Shown one piece after another: positions 1 to 8,380 of a stretch of DNA of 34,100 nucleotides (position 1 is its first letter; every line of letters starts with the position of its first letter). The DNA is taken from the NCBI GenBank assembly GCA_023420935.1, contig JAEZUR010000002.1:1-34100 (forward strand), written 5' to 3'. Under the pieces are notes generated by a model, which made no database searches, had not been told where the DNA came from, and saw only the letters and a program-made list of their open reading frames with translations. A program made the position numbers and the translations under genes. The DNA is from Bacillota bacterium (GTDB lineage: Bacteria > Bacillota > Clostridia > Lachnospirales > Lachnospiraceae).

Positions 1-120
1 CCATCCGGCTTCCTTCAGATTCGTAGTCACCCACGACACCCTTGCCATTGGCTATGTCCTTCCCACTACTAGGGCAGACTAGGGACTTAAACCCATAAGA
101 TTGCGCCCATGCTGGGCGCA
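1..120. other. GC-rich non-coding stretch ending in a perfect hairpin
   Basis: By my count about 55% G+C, clearly above the AT-rich rest of the window, and with no convincing gene. It ends in a perfect 8-bp stem, TGCGCCCA (102-109) and TGGGCGCA (113-120), with a 3-nt loop. Abrupt composition change plus a terminal hairpin suggests the edge of a mobile or repeated element that continues to the left of the window, but no transposase, terminal repeat pair or target duplication is visible, so the element type is not assigned. Confidence 0.35.
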
Positions 121-123
121 CAT

Positions 124-165
124 AAAAGAAACGGTTAATGATAACCTTCATCAACCGTTTCTTTT
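124..165 (-). terminator. Terminator of the pheB-hom-apgM operon
   Basis: Stem AAAAGAAACGGTT (124-136) pairs perfectly with AACCGTTTCTTTT (153-165). Read on the minus strand it lies about 45 nt past the apgM stop and ends in a T-rich tail. The plus-strand side also has a T run (162-167), so it could stop transcription from both directions. Confidence 0.8.
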
Positions 166-209
166 TTATCTTATTATGAATTCTAAACTTATTCAAATAC
201 TATTATATC

Positions 210-1412
210 TTATTTTGAGAACAAATAGTCAATCAATGTATAACCTTCTTCTGTGTAGTTCCCACTTTCTTTTGCCTCTAATTCATTATAGTGCCAGTCC
301 TTCTGAAATGGTGCTGTGCTGTCATATAACATATATGGTACTGGATCACTAGTATGAGTTCTACACGCAAGCGGTGTTGGGTGATCTGGTAAAATCAGCA
401 TACGATAGTCCATTCCAGACTTATCCATCTCTTCCTTCACGGTACGAATTACTTTTGTATCTAAAGATTCGATTGCTTCAATTTTATTAGCAAGATTACC
501 TTGATGTCCCATTTCGTCCGGTGCTTCCACATGAATATAAGCAAAATCATATCCATCTTTAGTAAGAGCATCTACGGCTGCTTTAGCTTTACCAACATAA
601 TTGGTATGTAGTGTTCCATCAGCGCCTTCCACAATAATGTTATTCATTCCAGCACCTACGGCAATCCCTTTTAGAAGATCTACTGCAGATATCATAACAC
701 CTTTTTTCTTATTCTTAAGTTCAAAGGAATCTAGAGCAGGCCTTGTTCCTGCACCCCAGAACCAGATAGAGTTTGCTTTATTTAATCCTTTTTTCGCTCT
801 TTCTATATTAAGTGGATGATGATTCAATATGTCATAACTTTTTATCATCATCTCTCTTAAAGCTTCCTCTGCTGGTAAATAAGATCCTATTACTTTACCT
901 AAGATATCATGAGGAGGGGTTAAGTCAACTACATTCCCCTTATCCCATATGGTTAAATGACGATAACTAGTTCCTAAATAATATTGATAAACTACAGTCT
1001 GCAACTGCTCTTTTACTGCATTTAGTAATACCGCAGCATCTTCCGTTGAAATTTCACTTGCGCTATGATCAATTATTGTCTTTTCTTCATATGGAAGAGT
1101 ATCATCTGAAATCGTAACAATATTACAACGTAAGGCAATATCCGTATCTTTCATATCAACGCCTATGCTAAGAGCTTCCAACGGAGAACGTCCTGTATAA
1201 TACTTTCTAGGGTTATAGCCAAGAACTGCAAGATTAGCAGTGTCACTGCCTGGACTCATTCCCTCTGGAATGGTATGTACTAACCCAATTTCTGAAATCT
1301 TTGCTAGTTGATCCATTGTTGGTGTATTTGCATAAGATAATGGTGTTTTTCCATCTAATGCTTCAATCGGTTCATCTGCCATACCATCGCCTAACACTAT
1401 AAAATATTTCAT
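210..1412 (-). CDS. apgM: ApgM-type cofactor-independent phosphoglycerate mutase family enzyme (possible homoserine kinase ThrB2)
   Basis: A 400-residue protein of the alkaline-phosphatase superfamily, close to the archaeal-type 2,3-bisphosphoglycerate-independent phosphoglycerate mutases. Metal and catalytic residues are visible: DG at 9-10, the nucleophile region GSDTAN (55-60, Ser56), H294, D299 and H303 in HVEAPDEMGH, D343-H344 in LPDHPTP, and H353. The start ATG has AGAGGT six bases upstream. It is the last gene of an ACT protein - homoserine dehydrogenase - apgM operon, 31 bp after hom. The family reaction is 3-phosphoglycerate to 2-phosphoglycerate. Members of this family placed with threonine genes have been proposed or shown in other bacteria to act as an alternative homoserine kinase (ThrB2), and the operon favours that reading. 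Family assignment is firm; the substrate is inference. Confidence 0.88.
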   Translation of the reverse strand: MKYFIVLGDGMADEPIEALDGKTPLSYANTPTMDQLAKISEIGLVHTIPEGMSPGSDTANLAVLGYNPRKYYTGRSPLEALSIGVDMKDTDIALRCNIVTISDDTLPYEEKTIIDHSASEISTEDAAVLLNAVKEQLQTVVYQYYLGTSYRHLTIWDKGNVVDLTPPHDILGKVIGSYLPAEEALREMMIKSYDILNHHPLNIERAKKGLNKANSIWFWGAGTRPALDSFELKNKKKGVMISAVDLLKGIAVGAGMNNIIVEGADGTLHTNYVGKAKAAVDALTKDGYDFAYIHVEAPDEMGHQGNLANKIEAIESLDTKVIRTVKEEMDKSGMDYRMLILPDHPTPLACRTHTSDPVPYMLYDSTAPFQKDWHYNELEAKESGNYTEEGYTLIDYLFSK

Positions 1413-1443
1413 TTATATACCTCTTTTCTCACGCAATACTATA

Positions 1444-2655
1444 TTAAAAAGCTACACGAATTCTATTAATAACATCTAGCATGGATGCTTTCTTAGCAAA
1501 CTCTGCTTCTGTAACTAACTCTGTAATAAATGCATATTCTCCACTTATTCCTGCCTGTACTTCTTCCACTGTCCCAAATAACTCTTTCACTTTTGTTTCA
1601 TTGAGAGCTTTATCTCCAGAAATACGAACAAAGAATCTGTTATTTGCTTCTTCAATACTAGCTAGCTCTAACTTTTTGCTGCTCCAGATTGTCATAATAT
1701 TAGTACCTAAGTGCTTCGCTGCATCTACAACATCCGATACTACTGCACTAGCTGTAGGTAATTTCCCTGCACCTTTACCATAGAACATAACATTACCAAG
1801 CAGATTACCTTTTACAAAAATTCCGTTAAAAACGTCGTTTACGCTATACAATGGATTGTCACTATTAATCATCATAGGCGCTACCATAGCATAAACTTTA
1901 TCGTTTATTTTCTTGCTGCTACCAAATATTTTAATACTTGCATTTAATTTCTTTGCATACATTATGTCTTTATCTGTAATCTTAGTAATACCTTCTGTAT
2001 AGATATCTTCATAATCAACCTGCATTCCATAAGCTAGAGATGTTAGGATTGCAATCTTTCTACATGCATCGTATCCTTCCACATCGGCCTCTGGATTGCG
2101 CTCCGCATATCCTTTATCCTGAGCATCTTTTAAAACCGTTTCAAAATCACTACCTTCATGGGTCATCTTCGTTAAAATATAATTAGTTGTTCCATTTAAA
2201 ATTCCGGTAATTTCTTCAATCTCATCTGCTGTTAAAGACTGATTTAAAGGTCGAATAATTGGAATTCCACCGCCAACACTGGCTTCAAACAGAAAATTAA
2301 CATGTTTTTCTTTTGCTATATTAAGAAGTTCAGCACCATGTTTGGCCACTAATTCTTTATTGGAACTACAAACACTTTTTCCTTTTTCTAATGCTTCTTT
2401 CACAAACTCATACGCAGGATGAACTCCTCCCATGGTTTCAACAATAATCTGAACCTCTGGATCATTGGATATAATACTATAATCATCCACCAGCTTATCT
2501 TCAATAGGATCTCCTGGAAACTTTCTTAGATCCAAAACATACTTCACGTTAATTTCTTGTCCTGCTCTTTTATTAATACTATCTCGGTTGGTATTTAAAA
2601 CCTCTACAACACCGGATCCAACTGTTCCATATCCTAATACACTGATGTTAATCAT
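1444..2655 (-). CDS. hom: Homoserine dehydrogenase
   Basis: Catalyses NAD(P)H-dependent reduction of aspartate semialdehyde to homoserine, the branch point to threonine and methionine, in the cytoplasm. The 403-residue protein has the Rossmann motif GYGTVG (8-13), the conserved SNKELVAKHG (98-107), NGTTNYIL (154-161) and the catalytic region around DVEGYDACRK (191-200, with D196 and K200). Residues from about 340 to the end look like a short C-terminal ACT-type regulatory domain, as in Gram-positive Hom enzymes, suggesting feedback control by threonine. AGGAGG sits five bases before the ATG. It lies 29 bp downstream of the pheB-type gene and 31 bp upstream of the apgM-type gene, forming one operon. 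Confidence 0.95.
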   Translation of the reverse strand: MINISVLGYGTVGSGVVEVLNTNRDSINKRAGQEINVKYVLDLRKFPGDPIEDKLVDDYSIISNDPEVQIIVETMGGVHPAYEFVKEALEKGKSVCSSNKELVAKHGAELLNIAKEKHVNFLFEASVGGGIPIIRPLNQSLTADEIEEITGILNGTTNYILTKMTHEGSDFETVLKDAQDKGYAERNPEADVEGYDACRKIAILTSLAYGMQVDYEDIYTEGITKITDKDIMYAKKLNASIKIFGSSKKINDKVYAMVAPMMINSDNPLYSVNDVFNGIFVKGNLLGNVMFYGKGAGKLPTASAVVSDVVDAAKHLGTNIMTIWSSKKLELASIEEANNRFFVRISGDKALNETKVKELFGTVEEVQAGISGEYAFITELVTEAEFAKKASMLDVINRIRVAF

Positions 2656-2684
2656 AATTGCCTCCTAATTTATACTTAATTAAT

Positions 2685-3128
2685 TTACTCTCTTGCTAAA
2701 ATTTTCAGCGAATGAATTCCACTTAATGCTTCTATATCATCTATCATTGCAGTTACATCAACTGCAGACGGTAATATCTCAACACTTAATGTAATAAGTG
2801 CGATCCCATTTACTGGAATGGTCTGATTAATAGTTAAAATATTTGCTCCATTTCTAGCGACTTCATTTAAGACACAGGACAAAAGTCCTGGTTCATCATC
2901 CATCTGAAGCATAAAGGTAAATGTTTTTCCTCTTGCGTTGTCATGAAATGGGAAAATATCATCTTTATATTTGTAAAAAGAACTTCTGCTGATACCAACC
3001 GATTCGGTTGCCTCTTGAACTGTAATTGCTTTCTCAGAATCTAAAAGACGTTTTGCTTCGACTACCTTAAGAAGAACTTCTGGCACTGCTTTTTTTCTAA
3101 CAATAAAATACTTCTCTGCTTCGTTCAT
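2685..3128 (-). CDS. pheB: PheB-type ACT domain protein (UPF0735 family)
   Basis: A 147-residue protein with an N-terminal helix-turn-helix-like part (about residues 12-60, containing SVGISRSSFYKYKDDIFPF) and a C-terminal ACT domain (about 70-145, starting TFTFMLQMDDEPGLLSCVLN). This is the architecture of the UPF0735/PheB family, present beside homoserine dehydrogenase genes in many clostridia and bacilli. ACT domains bind amino acids, so it is probably an amino-acid-responsive regulator or accessory subunit, but no molecular function is proven. It is the first gene of the operon with hom and apgM; AAGGAAGAG precedes the ATG and a stable hairpin lies just upstream in the leader. Confidence 0.88.
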   Translation of the reverse strand: MNEAEKYFIVRKKAVPEVLLKVVEAKRLLDSEKAITVQEATESVGISRSSFYKYKDDIFPFHDNARGKTFTFMLQMDDEPGLLSCVLNEVARNGANILTINQTIPVNGIALITLSVEILPSAVDVTAMIDDIEALSGIHSLKILARE

Positions 3129-3145
3129 ACTCTCTTCCTTGTTCC

Positions 3146-3184
3146 CGTGTTTACATCTGCTGTCACAAAAACAGATGAAACACG
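3146..3184 (-). promoter_or_regulatory. Leader hairpin just upstream of the pheB ribosome-binding site
   Basis: CGTGTTTACATCTG (3146-3159) pairs with CAGATGAAACACG (3172-3184), 13 bp with one bulged base and a 12-nt loop. It falls between the proposed promoter (3237-3265) and the ribosome-binding site, so it would be part of the mRNA leader. It has no U run and so is not a terminator; it may be a regulatory or stabilising structure. Confidence 0.5.
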
Positions 3185-3236
3185 ATTATGTACTGATTTT
3201 GTTTGCATACCAAATACACTTGTTTTTCCTAGAAAG

Positions 3237-3265
3237 ATATTATCACACTTCTGAACCCATTGCAA
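3237..3265 (-). promoter_or_regulatory. Probable sigma-A promoter of pheB-hom-apgM
   Basis: On the minus strand, -35 TTGCAA (3260-3265) and -10 TAATAT (3237-3242) are separated by 17 bp. It lies downstream of the cheW terminator and about 110 bp before the pheB start. Confidence 0.55.
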
Positions 3266-3337
3266 CTCTTTTGGCGAAAAAAAAGCGACAAAAAACAGCT
3301 AGATTTAGCCATTCGTATTGTATTTGTTCACAAAAAA

Positions 3338-3360
3338 AGATGGGACAAAATGTCCCATCT
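3338..3360 (-). terminator. Terminator after cheW
   Basis: Perfect 10-bp stem AGATGGGACA (3338-3347) and TGTCCCATCT (3351-3360) with a 3-nt loop, followed on the minus strand by a run of seven or more T (3332-3338). It begins about 18 nt past the cheW stop and closes the secA-prfB-cheW unit. Confidence 0.9.
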
Positions 3361-3378
3361 AATCAATATCAATCTAAT

Positions 3379-3840
3379 TTAGACTTCTTTTAATAATTGT
3401 TGAAGACTCTCTTGCTCCTGATTACTTAAGATTCCATCTAAGTCAAGTAATATTACCAAACCATCGTTTACATGTGCAACCTTATCAATATAAGATGTTT
3501 TATCATTTTTGATAATAACAGGTGGTTGGCTTATATCTTCTTCCGCAATTTCAACTATTTCCTGCACAGAATCAACTTCTACACCAATTAGAACATCCTT
3601 CGATTTTACAATAATAAGCTTTGTGTCTTCTGTAACGTCCTTTTTTGGTAAACCGAATTTAACTCTCATGCTAATAATTGGGATAATGTCACCCCTTAAA
3701 TTAATAATACCCTCAATATAGCTTGGTGCATTTGGTATTGGAACCATATTAAGATATTTCTCAATCCCCTTTACATGGGTAACCTCAACACCGTAGGTTT
3801 CCTCCCCTATACAAAATAAAACCTGTTTTACCATTGCCAT
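3379..3840 (-). CDS. cheW: CheW-like chemotaxis coupling protein
   Basis: CheW links chemoreceptors to the histidine kinase CheA in receptor arrays at the membrane. This 153-residue protein is a single CheW domain: the typical opening KQVLFCIGEETYGVEV, the central NAPSYIEGIINLRGDIIPII and the late VDSVQEIVEI all match the family. AGGAGG precedes the ATG. It starts 11 bp after the prfB stop and ends at a strong terminator, so it is the last gene of a secA-prfB-cheW transcript. A lone cheW outside a che cluster may serve a particular receptor or an extra array. Domain call is firm; the partner is unknown. Confidence 0.92.
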   Translation of the reverse strand: MAMVKQVLFCIGEETYGVEVTHVKGIEKYLNMVPIPNAPSYIEGIINLRGDIIPIISMRVKFGLPKKDVTEDTKLIIVKSKDVLIGVEVDSVQEIVEIAEEDISQPPVIIKNDKTSYIDKVAHVNDGLVILLDLDGILSNQEQESLQQLLKEV

Positions 3841-3851
3841 ATATCTTCCTC

Positions 3852-4965
3852 CTATCCTTTGTTCACATTATTCCATTTTAAAAATGCGTTGATAAATGGA
3901 TCAATGTTGCCGTCCAATACACTTGTCGCATTTCCAATTTCTTCATTGGTCCTATGGTCTTTCACCATAGTGTACGGCTGCATAACATAAGAACGTATCT
4001 GATTCCCCCAGCCAATTTCCTTCACTTCACCGCGGATCCCTGATTCTTTTTCCAGGTTTTCCTGTTGTTTTAAAATATAAAGCTTCGCTTTCAGCATTTG
4101 CATGGCTTTATCCTTATTCATATGTTGCGAACGCTCATTCTGACATTGTACAACGACGCCTGTCGGAAAATGTGTGATACGAATAGCAGACGATGTCTTA
4201 TTAATATGCTGTCCACCAGCACCACTGGAACGATAGGTATCAATTCGGATGTCGTCATCTAAAATCTCGATATCCAAATCTTCTTCAATATCTGGCATAA
4301 CATCACAGGATACAAAGGAAGTCTGCCTCTTCCCTGCTGCATTAAACGGTGAAATTCTGACTAAACGATGGACTCCACGCTCTGATTTCAAATAGCCGTA
4401 TGCATTTTCACCTTTTATCTCCAAGGTAACGGATTTTAGGCCTGCTTCTTCCCCATCTAGGTAATCAAGCATATCTACTGAAAATCCCTTTTTATCTGCC
4501 CATCTTTGATACATACGGCAAAGCATACTTGCCCAATCACAACTTTCTGTTCCACCTGCACCTGCGTGTAGTGTTAAAATTGCATTTTCTTTATCATATT
4601 CTTCTGATAATAACGTAGTGATACGAAGAGTATCTAAATCTGATATGAATTTATTTAAAGCTTCTTGAATCTCTGGAATTAAGGATTCATCATTTTCTTC
4701 ATATCCCATTGCTAACAAAGTCTCAACATCTTCATAATCACGTTTCAGTCCATTATACTGCTCAATGACTGCTTTTAAATTCTTTAATTCTTTCATGGAT
4801 TCTTGAGAACGATCCGCGTTATCCCAGAAATCTGGTGCTTCCATTATTTTCTCAAGTTCTTCGATTCTTAACTGTTTATTCGTTAAGTCAAAGTGAATCC
4901 CCCACTTCAACCAATGGTTTCTCATAGGTTCCTAGTGTATACTTAAATTGGTCTAACTCAACCAC
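3852..4965 (-). CDS. prfB: Peptide chain release factor 2 with programmed +1 frameshift
   Basis: RF2 reads UGA and UAA stop codons and triggers release of the finished peptide. The gene begins at GTG 4965-4963, preceded by AGAGGTGATC. A 25-codon first frame runs into an in-frame TGA at 4890-4888 inside the canonical slip site CTTTGAC, with a GGGGG Shine-Dalgarno-like stimulator just upstream. A +1 shift at CTT joins it to the main frame, giving 370 residues. In the joined protein the anticodon-like SPF falls at 205-207 and the catalytic GGQ at 250-252, the same numbers as in E. coli RF2, which supports the reconstruction. The ATG at 4925 in the main frame has no proper ribosome-binding site and would lose the true N-terminus. 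Low RF2 raises frameshifting, so the gene is autoregulated. It starts 13 bp after secA. Confidence 0.96.
4887..4904 (-). promoter_or_regulatory. RF2 programmed frameshift site
   Basis: On the minus strand GGGGG is followed by GATTCA and then CTTTGAC (4893-4887); TGA occupies 4890-4888. The GGGGG pairs with the anti-Shine-Dalgarno of the translating ribosome and promotes +1 slippage at CTT, the well-established prfB autoregulatory mechanism. Confidence 0.93.
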
Positions 4966-4978
4966 TTGATCACCTCTT

Positions 4979-7546
4979 TTAGCTAATTTTTCCACAGCAC
5001 TGTTTATATTTTCTTCCACTACCACATGGGCATGGATCATTTGGCTGTACTTTTTTTCCAACACGTTTTACAGGACCCTTTACAGAATCATCTTTATTGG
5101 TTCCCATAACCTTTGCAACTTGTTCTCTTTCTACTTTTTGTTCTATACGAACATGCAATAATGCTCTAACGGTATCTTCGCTTATGGCTTCAATCATTTC
5201 ATCGAACATTTCAAATCCCATAAACTTATATTCTACAATAGGATTTCTCTGACCATATGCCTGTAAGCCAATTCCTTGTCTTAGCTGATCCATATCGTCA
5301 ATATGATCCATCCATTTCTTATCAATTACTTTCAGAAGAATAACACGTTCTACTTCTCTTAAATGCTCCGGTTCTGGGAATTCCGCTTCCTTTGCTTCAT
5401 AAAGCTTAACAGCTTCTTCCTTTAACTGCTGCATTAATTCGTTTTTACGCATATTCTTTACATGATCCGCGCGTATACTAACTGACTCAATTGGTACAAT
5501 TGGCAATAACAGATTATCAAGTTCTGCTAAATCCCAGTCCTCGGATATTTGGTCATCACTAATACAAGTATTTACTGATTTCTCAACTACATCAGTAATC
5601 ATCTTGTATATGGACTCCCTCATGCTTTCTCCGTCCAGAACTCTTCTTCTCTCCGCATAAATAATTTCACGCTGGTCATTATTTACTTGGTCATATTCTA
5701 ACAAGTTCTTTCTGATACCATAGTTATTACCCTCTATCTTCTTCTGAGCTTTTTCAATGGCATTGCTTAGCATTTTATGTTCAATCTGTTCTCCCTCTGG
5801 CATGCCGAGAGAGTTAAATATAGCCATAAGACGTTCTGAACCGAACAATCTCATCAAGTCATCTTCTAGAGAAATGTAGAATCTAGATTCACCAGGATCA
5901 CCTTGTCGTCCAGCACGACCTCTTAACTGATTATCGATACGACGAGACTCATGTCTCTCGGTTCCAATAATCTTAAGACCACCAAGTTCTTTTACTCCTT
6001 CACCAAGTTTAATATCAGTACCACGGCCTGCCATGTTGGTTGCGATGGTAACAACTCCCATCTGACCAGCATCAGCAACAATCTCTGCTTCCAGCTCATG
6101 GAATTTTGCATTTAAAACTTTATGAGGAATATTTTTCTTCTTTAATAAATCGCTAATTAATTCAGAAGCCTCAATTGTAATGGTACCAACTAAAACTGGT
6201 TGACCTTTTCGATGCGCTTCTATGATTTCATTAATTACAGCAGTAATTTTTTCTTTTTCTGTTTTGTATACTGCGTCCTGTAAATCTTTTCTTGCTACAG
6301 TCACATTAGTTGGAACTTCAATAACATCCATTCCATAAATATCTCTAAACTCTTTCTCCTCAGTAAGGGCAGTACCTGTCATACCAGATTTCTTAGCATA
6401 TTTGTTAAAGAAATTCTGGAATGTAATGGTAGCTAACGTTTTACTTTCTCTCTTAACCTTAACATGTTCTTTTGCTTCAATTGCTTGATGAAGGCCATCG
6501 GAGTATCGTCTACCCGGCATAATACGTCCAGTAAACTCATCGACAATCAAAACTTGATCATCTTTTACTACGTAATCTTTATCTCGGAACATTAAGTTAT
6601 GTGCACGAAGAGCAAGAATTATGTTATGTTGAATCTCCAAATGTTCAGGATCCGCAAGGTTTTCAATTTTAAAGAATTGTTCCACCTTACGTACACCTTC
6701 TTCTGTAAGATTAACATTTTTATCTTTTTCATTTACAACAAAATCACCAGTTTCATTGGTGTCTTCTTTCATAAGGACATCCATTTTACTAAGTTCTTTT
6801 TCTGTACCACGGTTTAACTGTCTTGCAACAATATCACATGCTTCATATAATTTTGTTGATTTACCACTTTGGCCAGAAATAATCAATGGAGTTCTTGCTT
6901 CATCTATTAAAACAGAGTCAACCTCATCGATAATTGCATAATGCAAATCGCGAAGTACTAGTTGTTCTTTGTAGATCACCATGTTATCTCTTAAGTAATC
7001 GAAACCAAGTTCATTATTGGTTGCATACGTAATATCGCAATGGTATGCATCCCTTCTTTCATCATTATCTATACTATTAAGAACTACTCCTACTTTCAAA
7101 CCAAGGAACTCATGGATTTGTCCCATCCACTCAGCATCACGTTTGGCTAAGTAATCATTTACTGTTACAATATGAACCCCTTTACCTTCTAGCGCATTTA
7201 AGTAAGCTGGTAAAGTGGAAACTAAGGTTTTACCTTCACCAGTACGCATTTCTGTAATACGACCTTGATGAAGAATAACCCCACCTATTAACTGAACTCT
7301 ATAATGTCTCATTCCAAGTACTCTTTTTGAAGCTTCCCTAACGGTAGCAAATGCTTCTACAAGTAAATCATCTAGCGTTTCACCATTTTTAAGTCGATTC
7401 TTAAACTCTACTGTTTTATTCTTTAACTCATCATCTGATAATTTCTCGAATTCCGGTTCTAACGCTTCGATTCGATCGGCAATCGGATAAATCATTTTTA
7501 ATTCTCTTTCACTATGTGTGCCAAATATCTTATCAATAAATCCCAT
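4979..7546 (-). CDS. secA: Preprotein translocase ATPase SecA
   Basis: SecA is the ATPase motor that pushes unfolded preproteins through the SecYEG channel. The first methionine with a good site is at 7546 (MGFIDKIFGT...), with CAGGAGTG eight bases upstream; 19 more codons are open upstream but lack such a site. The resulting protein has 855 residues. Visible features are the Walker A region MRTGEGKT (about 100), the DEAD-like DEVDSVLIDEAR (about 205), the helicase-like TNMAGRGTDIKLG and the QLRGRAGRQGDPG motif in NBD2, and a C-terminal zinc SEC-C tail CPCGSGRKYKQCC that binds SecB or ribosomes in homologues. It has its own promoter and heads the secA-prfB-cheW operon. Confidence 0.97.
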   Translation of the reverse strand: MGFIDKIFGTHSERELKMIYPIADRIEALEPEFEKLSDDELKNKTVEFKNRLKNGETLDDLLVEAFATVREASKRVLGMRHYRVQLIGGVILHQGRITEMRTGEGKTLVSTLPAYLNALEGKGVHIVTVNDYLAKRDAEWMGQIHEFLGLKVGVVLNSIDNDERRDAYHCDITYATNNELGFDYLRDNMVIYKEQLVLRDLHYAIIDEVDSVLIDEARTPLIISGQSGKSTKLYEACDIVARQLNRGTEKELSKMDVLMKEDTNETGDFVVNEKDKNVNLTEEGVRKVEQFFKIENLADPEHLEIQHNIILALRAHNLMFRDKDYVVKDDQVLIVDEFTGRIMPGRRYSDGLHQAIEAKEHVKVKRESKTLATITFQNFFNKYAKKSGMTGTALTEEKEFRDIYGMDVIEVPTNVTVARKDLQDAVYKTEKEKITAVINEIIEAHRKGQPVLVGTITIEASELISDLLKKKNIPHKVLNAKFHELEAEIVADAGQMGVVTIATNMAGRGTDIKLGEGVKELGGLKIIGTERHESRRIDNQLRGRAGRQGDPGESRFYISLEDDLMRLFGSERLMAIFNSLGMPEGEQIEHKMLSNAIEKAQKKIEGNNYGIRKNLLEYDQVNNDQREIIYAERRRVLDGESMRESIYKMITDVVEKSVNTCISDDQISEDWDLAELDNLLLPIVPIESVSIRADHVKNMRKNELMQQLKEEAVKLYEAKEAEFPEPEHLREVERVILLKVIDKKWMDHIDDMDQLRQGIGLQAYGQRNPIVEYKFMGFEMFDEMIEAISEDTVRALLHVRIEQKVEREQVAKVMGTNKDDSVKGPVKRVGKKVQPNDPCPCGSGRKYKQCCGKIS

Positions 7547-7621
7547 TTGTTTCACTCCTGTAATGTTTATTGGCTTCTTTCTTTCTATGAAGTCATGTCT
7601 CAAATAGCAACTTTATAGTCT

Positions 7622-7650
7622 ATTGTATCATTAGTCTGACAAGGATTCAA
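7622..7650 (-). promoter_or_regulatory. Probable sigma-A promoter of secA
   Basis: On the minus strand -35 TTGAAT (7645-7650) and -10 TACAAT (7622-7627) are 17 bp apart, with a TGA just before the -10 (extended -10). It lies about 75 bp before the secA start. Confidence 0.6.
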
Positions 7651-7709
7651 CTTATTTTTTGTAAGACAGCTACTTTAATGTAAAATATTGCCATCTCTGA
7701 TTTCAAAAA

Positions 7710-7738
7710 GGGAAGAAACCCTTTCCTGGTTTCTTCCC
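7710..7738 (-). terminator. Terminator after hpf
   Basis: Perfect 11-bp stem GGGAAGAAACC (7710-7720) and GGTTTCTTCCC (7728-7738) with a 7-nt loop, followed on the minus strand by TTTTTG. It lies about 25 nt past the hpf stop and separates hpf from secA. Confidence 0.9.
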
Positions 7739-7762
7739 CAATATGAATTGAATTTATTATTT

Positions 7763-8290
7763 TTAAAACTCTGGTTCAATTAATCCATAGGTATTGCCTT
7801 TTCTCTTATAAACAACATTAACTTCATCTGTATCTGCATTTCTAAATACATAGAAATTGTGTCCTAGGAGTTCCATTTGAATACATGCCTCTTCTGCGTC
7901 CATTGGTTTCATAGCAAATTTCTTTGTTCTTATGATCTCAATTTTATCATCTTCAAAAGAATCTTCTTCCACAAATGCTTGGTTAAAATTAACTGCTGCT
8001 TGTTTCTGTTCCACTAATTTATTTTTATATTTTCTTAATTGACGTTCAATTATCTCTTCCACAAGATCAATTGATACATACATATCATTACTTACTTGTT
8101 CAGCTCTAACTATATTTCCTTTCATAGGAATTGTTATTTCAATTTTTTGTCTTTCTTTTTCAACACTTAGTGTAACATGAATTTCAGTTTCAGGAGTGAA
8201 ATATCTTTCAAGTTTCCCAATCTTTTCATATACTGCTGACTTAAGCCCTTCTGTCACATCAATGTTTTTGCCACTAATAATATAACGCAT
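7763..8290 (-). CDS. hpf: Ribosome hibernation-promoting factor, long form
   Basis: Long HPF pairs 70S ribosomes into inactive 100S dimers in stationary phase. The 175-residue protein has the N-terminal S30AE/YfiA domain (about 1-100, beginning MRYIISGKNIDVTEGLKSAV) which sits in the mRNA/tRNA channel, a linker, and the C-terminal dimerisation domain (about 120-175, with KPMDAEEACIQMELLGHNFYVF) that marks the long form. AAAGGAGC precedes the ATG. It is a single-gene unit with its own promoter (8353-8380) and terminator, next to secA as in many Firmicutes. Confidence 0.95.
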   Translation of the reverse strand: MRYIISGKNIDVTEGLKSAVYEKIGKLERYFTPETEIHVTLSVEKERQKIEITIPMKGNIVRAEQVSNDMYVSIDLVEEIIERQLRKYKNKLVEQKQAAVNFNQAFVEEDSFEDDKIEIIRTKKFAMKPMDAEEACIQMELLGHNFYVFRNADTDEVNVVYKRKGNTYGLIEPEF

Positions 8291-8352
8291 AATGTCCAGC
8301 TCCTTTTTAACTTTCTTTTTTGTACATAAACGATAAACTTTTGTACACTTTT

Positions 8353-8380
8353 ATTATACCACAACATGACCAATTATCAA
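8353..8380 (-). promoter_or_regulatory. Probable sigma-A promoter of hpf
   Basis: On the minus strand -35 TTGATA (8375-8380) and a perfect -10 TATAAT (8353-8358) are 16 bp apart. Between it and the gene TTTTGTACA occurs twice, which might be an operator, but this is only a sequence observation. Confidence 0.65.

Noticed and set aside
3129..3330. T-box or riboswitch upstream of pheB-hom
   Set aside because: No T-box AGGGTGG-type sequence, specifier loop or terminator/antiterminator pair; only a simple hairpin.
4888..4890. In-frame TGA in prfB considered as selenocysteine or a broken gene
   Set aside because: It is the standard RF2 frameshift site with slip sequence and stimulator; the joined protein is full length.
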